A stretch of 9,412 bases of DNA from an uncultured Phascolarctobacterium sp. (lineage in GTDB: Bacteria > Bacillota > Negativicutes > Acidaminococcales > Acidaminococcaceae), in contig CALCHC010000109.1 of the NCBI GenBank assembly GCA_937901335.1, positions 1-9,412 of the forward strand, written 5' to 3'. Both the position numbers and the translations under genes were made by a program. This document shows, in pieces, positions 7,184-9,412 of this stretch. Each line of letters begins with the position of its first letter. Position 1 is the first letter of the stretch. Below the pieces are notes generated by a model that saw nothing but the letters and a program-made list of their open reading frames with translations, searched no databases and was not told where the DNA came from.

Positions 7184-7818
7184 AAATTGCTCCTTCCATT
7201 TTGTCCGCTGACTTTGCATTTTTGGCTGACGAAATCAAAAAAATTGAAGTTGCCGGTGCTGACTGGGTACATATTGACGTAATGGACGGTCAATTTGTTC
7301 CTAACTTAACCTTCGGCGCTCCCGTAGTTAAATGCATCCGCAAAACTACTGAAATGTTCTTTGACTGCCATTTGATGGTAGAACAACCTGAAAAATATAT
7401 TGCTGACTTTAAAGCAGCAGGTGCAGACCAAATCGTAGTGCATGTAGAAACTACCAAACATTTGCATCGCTGCATCCAACAAATTAAAGCAGAAGGTATG
7501 AAAGCAGGCGTGTCCTTGAACCCTGCAACTCCGCTCTGCACTGTAGAAGAAATTCTGCCTTATGTTGATATGGTTCTCTTGATGAGCGTTAACCCCGGTT
7601 TCGGTGGTCAATCTTTCATCGAAAGCACTGTTCCTAAAATTGCACGCTTGCGTAAAATGATTGATGACGCTGGTCTTAACGTAGATATTCAAGTTGACGG
7701 TGGTATCAATGACAAAACTGCAGTACTGGTTAAAGAAGCTGGTGCTACTGTTTTAGTTGCTGGTTCCTATGTTTACGGTGCGAAAGACGTTAAAGCTGCT
7801 ATCGAAAGTTTGAGATAA
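7177..7818 (+). CDS. rpe: Ribulose-phosphate 3-epimerase
   Basis: A 213-residue TIM-barrel enzyme of usual length that interconverts D-ribulose 5-phosphate and D-xylulose 5-phosphate in the pentose phosphate pathway. It starts with the family's MVKIAPSILSADF. Metal ligands and acid/base residues are in place: H32 and D34 in VHIDVMDGQFVPN, H65 in DCHLMVEQP, and D174 in IQVDGGIN. The phosphate-binding loops NPGFGGQ (139-145) and VAGSYVYG are also seen. GAGGG at 7163-7167 is 9 nt before the ATG. The gene overlaps rsgA by 7 bp and is the last gene of the operon, just upstream of a strong terminator. Its position after rsgA is conserved in Firmicutes; there is no obvious functional link to the kinase genes. 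Confidence 0.96.
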   Translation: MVKIAPSILSADFAFLADEIKKIEVAGADWVHIDVMDGQFVPNLTFGAPVVKCIRKTTEMFFDCHLMVEQPEKYIADFKAAGADQIVVHVETTKHLHRCIQQIKAEGMKAGVSLNPATPLCTVEEILPYVDMVLLMSVNPGFGGQSFIESTVPKIARLRKMIDDAGLNVDIQVDGGINDKTAVLVKEAGATVLVAGSYVYGAKDVKAAIESLR

Positions 7819-7830
7819 AATTTGCGAAAT

Positions 7831-7880
7831 AAAAAGAGGAATGAACAAAATGTTCATTCCTCTTTTTTATTTTTCTTTAT
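7831..7880 (+). terminator. Strong intrinsic terminator ending the fmt-rpe operon
   Basis: A 17-bp perfect stem pairs 7831-7847 with 7851-7867 around an AAA loop. The core GAGGAATGAACA / TGTTCATTCCTC is continued by an A-run pairing with the T-run. T6 at 7863-7868 and a further T-rich stretch follow. It lies 13 nt after the rpe stop. The A/T symmetry could let it work in both directions, but no minus-strand gene is seen here. Confidence 0.93.
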
Positions 7881-8021
7881 GTGAAGTTATAAATTAATGT
7901 ACGATTAGATATTTACCATTACTTTTGAAGCAGACGCAATAGAATTTATCAGGAATGCTAACAAATTACTAACGGACGACGAAGCACTAACAGATGACGA
8001 ACTAACAGCTTATGCGAACAT

Positions 8022-8084
8022 CCTAAAGTCCCTTCGGGCAGAAAGTACAAAAGAAGAAAATATTTCCACGAAGGGTCTTTTAGG
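8022..8084 (+). repeat. Long imperfect inverted repeat upstream of the adhesin promoter
   Basis: The left arm CCTAAAGTCCCTTCG (8022-8036) is complementary to the right arm CGAAGGGTCTTTTAGG (8069-8084), with one mismatch and one bulged T across about 15 pairs and 32 nt between the arms. It is followed by G7 rather than U-rich sequence, so it is not a standard terminator. It could be an operator, an RNA stem in a read-through transcript, or a remnant of a mobile-element end. Confidence 0.55.
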
Positions 8085-8105
8085 GGGGGACAAGAGTGCT
8101 ATAAT
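8077..8105 (+). promoter_or_regulatory. Candidate extended -10 promoter for the adhesin gene, with a G7 tract in the spacer
   Basis: TGCTATAAT (8097-8105) is a perfect extended -10 element (TG-n-TATAAT). The -35 position (about 8077-8082, CTTTTA) fits TTGACA poorly, as is common for extended -10 promoters. Seven consecutive Gs (8083-8089) lie in the spacer. Transcription would begin near 8112, leaving a leader of about 135 nt before the start codon at 8247. Confidence 0.55.
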
Positions 8106-8196
8106 AAAAATAAAGATTTACATAAGAAAGAAACCTAATCGTACCGTTACTTACATTCATCATTCATAAAGAGCTTGTAAATAAGTGATAATTTTA

Positions 8197-8213
8197 CCTG
8201 TTGATGTAACAGG
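8197..8213 (+). other. Small hairpin in the adhesin leader
   Basis: CCTGTT (8197-8202) and AACAGG (8208-8213) form a perfect 6-bp stem with a 5-nt loop, 17 nt before the Shine-Dalgarno sequence. It could also be read as a dyad binding site for a regulator. An A/T-rich stretch follows (8218-8233). Function unknown. Confidence 0.4.
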
Positions 8214-8230
8214 ACGTTATAAAATTTTTT

Positions 8231-8238
8231 AAAGGAGG
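8231..8238 (+). promoter_or_regulatory. Strong ribosome-binding site of the adhesin gene
   Basis: AAAGGAGG, a near-complete complement of the 16S rRNA 3' end, lies 8 nt before ATG 8247. It fixes the start at the codon that begins a clear signal peptide. Confidence 0.85.
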
Positions 8239-8246
8239 TAAAACTC

Positions 8247-9412
8247 ATGAAGAAAAGTTTGGCGAAAAAAATTACTTTAAGCATATTGGCTGGTGCTATG
8301 TTGATGACGAGTAGTGTTGCTTGGGCAGAAGGAATGGGGGAACTTATACTTGGTGATGCTGCTGATGCTGATGGTTCTTATGCTGTTGCAATAGGTAATG
8401 GCGCTAATGGTAAGGGGGCTGATGCCACTGGTGCTTATAGTATTGCCATAGGGAACAATAGTGTTGTTAATAGCGGAAATGAAGATATATATAGTGGTAG
8501 TATTGCCAAAGGAAAAGAAAGTAACGCATTAGGTAAAGATAATATTGCTATAGGTACTGGTGCTAAAGTTGGAGTAGGAGATTATGCAGGAAATAATAGT
8601 GTTGCATTAGGGAATTACGCACAGTCTACAGGTCCTAATAGTGTTGCGTTAGGTTATGGTTCTATAGCAAATTGTCCTAATGTGGTGAGCGTTGGGTATG
8701 GTGGACCGAGCGGTGAGAATACTTATTTTAAAAAAGATGAAAATGGCGTATTAGTAAAAGTTGATTCTGTTGAAGAAGCTGATGTTTGGTATCCTAATAC
8801 TAGAAGTATTATTAATGTTACAGATGTTCCTGATTGGAAAAATACGAATAGATATGGTAGTTATGCTGTTAACGTAAATACATTGAATGAAGCGATTGAA
8901 AGTATGAAAGCGGGTAAAGTTACCGCTGTAGAAGTTGGCGGTGCGTATGCGAAAACGGCAGATGTGTATACTAAAACTGAAGCTGATGCTACATTTGTTA
9001 AGATTGAGAACAATAAAATAGATACCAACATACTAATCGTTGAAAATACAGAGTCAAGTGTTAAGACCAATACTGTAACTATTAGTGCTGATGATGGCAT
9101 TACTGTAGGTACCAACTCTGCACATATAGATGAAGCTGGTTTCTATGCATGTAACGGTGGCACACATGATTATAATGGTGCTAATGCTGCTATGACTAAA
9201 GATGGTAGAATTAAAGGTGCTGGCGGTAAATTTGAAGTTGGTGCTGATGGTAGCGTAAAAGCTGCTGATGGTAATTTCACAGTTGATGCTAATGGTAATG
9301 TAACCGCAAATAACATTTACAATAAAACTGAAATTGATGCTTCACTGGCATTAAAAGCAAATGCCGCTGATGTTTATACTAAAACAGAAACTGATACTGC
9401 TCTTAATGGAAA
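8247..9412 (+). CDS. YadA-like trimeric autotransporter adhesin, N-terminal part (3' end beyond window)
   Basis: The frame is open to the window end (388 codons). A Sec signal peptide MKKSLAKKIT... ends at SVAWA-EG, cleavage after residue 27. Residues about 44-150 are YadA-head (Hep_Hag) repeats with the core s-x-A-x-G: SYAVAIGNGA, YSIAIGNNS, GSIAKGKES, DNIAIGTGA, NSVALGNYA, NSVALGYGS, NVVSVGYGG. A neck-like segment follows (RSIINVTDV ... YAVNVNTLNEAI, 186-217). Then come VYTKTEADATF (240-250), GKFEVGADGSVKAADGNFTVDANGNVTA (327-354), and two 19-residue-spaced copies IYNKTEIDA (357) and VYTKTETDT (376), reminiscent of phage tail-fibre repeats. Such proteins trimerise, cross the outer membrane through their own C-terminal YadA anchor, and mediate adhesion; the anchor is not in the window. 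Cysteines at 143 and 302 are uncommon for the class. A phage-derived fibre is less likely because of the signal peptide. Confidence 0.85.
   Translation, partial: MKKSLAKKITLSILAGAMLMTSSVAWAEGMGELILGDAADADGSYAVAIGNGANGKGADATGAYSIAIGNNSVVNSGNEDIYSGSIAKGKESNALGKDNIAIGTGAKVGVGDYAGNNSVALGNYAQSTGPNSVALGYGSIANCPNVVSVGYGGPSGENTYFKKDENGVLVKVDSVEEADVWYPNTRSIINVTDVPDWKNTNRYGSYAVNVNTLNEAIESMKAGKVTAVEVGGAYAKTADVYTKTEADATFVKIENNKIDTNILIVENTESSVKTNTVTISADDGITVGTNSAHIDEAGFYACNGGTHDYNGANAAMTKDGRIKGAGGKFEVGADGSVKAADGNFTVDANGNVTANNIYNKTEIDASLALKANAADVYTKTETDTALNG

Larger units (their letters stand above)
7909..8169 (+). pseudogene. Possible decayed small gene (open frame with no usable start)
   Basis: This frame stays open for 86 codons and ends at TAA 8167-8169. 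Its first part reads as a plausible acidic, helical protein (ITFEADAIEFIRNANKLL, then DDEALTDDELTAYANILKSL). The only ATG (7897) is followed after MYD by an in-frame TAG (7906-7908), there is no later ATG, GTG or TTG in frame, and no Shine-Dalgarno sequence stands upstream. CTA leucine codons recur here (three in the first 40 codons or so) but look scarcer in the operon, hinting at foreign origin. The last 25 residues are basic and look non-coding, and they cover the adhesin promoter. I do not recognise a family. It may be a remnant of a small mobile-element gene, or chance. Confidence 0.3.
7881..8246. other. Intergenic region between operon terminator and adhesin gene
   Basis: About 366 bp with no intact gene on either strand that I can support. 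Besides the possible decayed frame, inverted repeat, promoter and leader hairpin listed separately, I see no tRNA, insertion-sequence end, CRISPR repeat or recognised riboswitch. The stretch 8106-8196 is A/T-rich and featureless. The region marks the change from conserved operon to accessory surface-protein gene. Confidence 0.6.

Noticed and set aside
8204..8209. ATG-TAA start-stop pair in the leader hairpin loop
   Set aside because: No Shine-Dalgarno sequence stands before it; most likely chance in A/T-rich sequence.
8317..8705. Short repeats in the adhesin head considered as a CRISPR or tandem DNA repeat array
   Set aside because: The periodicity is at protein level (YadA head repeats) with diverged DNA; there are no constant repeats with unique spacers.
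8861..9115. Minus-strand 84-codon frame opposite the adhesin
   Set aside because: Ser/Thr/Val-rich shadow of the Gly/Ala/Thr/Asp codons of the adhesin; no independent support.

Overview
The window looks like chromosome from a diderm Firmicute, most likely of the class Negativicutes (genus not determinable; an Acidaminococcaceae/Veillonellaceae-type gut organism is a guess). Two observations support this. The first 7.8 kb carries a Firmicutes-type translation and Ser/Thr-signalling operon in the order seen around prpC-prkC-cpgA-rpe of Bacillus subtilis. Directly behind it sits a secreted YadA-like trimeric autotransporter adhesin, a protein type that needs an outer membrane. All genes are on the + strand.

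Region 1 (1-7818) is a tightly packed housekeeping operon. It holds the 3' end of fmt (methionyl-tRNA formyltransferase), a membrane DUF116 protein with a cysteine cluster, rsmB (16S rRNA m5C methyltransferase), rlmN (23S rRNA/tRNA m2A radical-SAM methyltransferase), prpC (PP2C phosphatase), prkC (PASTA Ser/Thr kinase), rsgA (30S-assembly GTPase) and rpe (ribulose-5-phosphate 3-epimerase). Neighbours overlap or nearly abut: 14 bp overlap DUF116/rsmB, 1 nt gap rlmN/prpC, 0 nt gap prpC/prkC, 4 bp overlap prkC/rsgA, 7 bp overlap rsgA/rpe. This implies co-transcription and translational coupling. The only sizeable internal gap (2426-2485) holds two tandem hairpins with a duplicated TGAGGGAG, resembling a dispersed intergenic repeat, whose second copy serves as the rlmN ribosome-binding site. 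The operon promoter lies outside the window. A strong 17-bp-stem terminator (7831-7868) closes the operon.

Region 2 (7869-8246) is about 380 bp without an intact gene. It contains an open frame without a usable start (possible decayed small gene, 7909-8169), a long imperfect inverted repeat (8022-8084), a run of seven Gs, an extended -10 promoter (TGCTATAAT), a small leader hairpin and a perfect AAAGGAGG Shine-Dalgarno sequence.

Region 3 (8247-9412, running off the end) is the start of the trimeric autotransporter adhesin: signal peptide, YadA-type head repeats, a neck-like segment, then 'YTKTE' and 'G-x-F-x-V-D-A-N-G' repeats of the kind seen in phage tail fibres. It is the accessory part of the window. 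The G-run just upstream of its -10 box makes phase-variable expression a testable possibility. No completely new system was identified. The most interesting parts are the adhesin control region and the mosaic adhesin.
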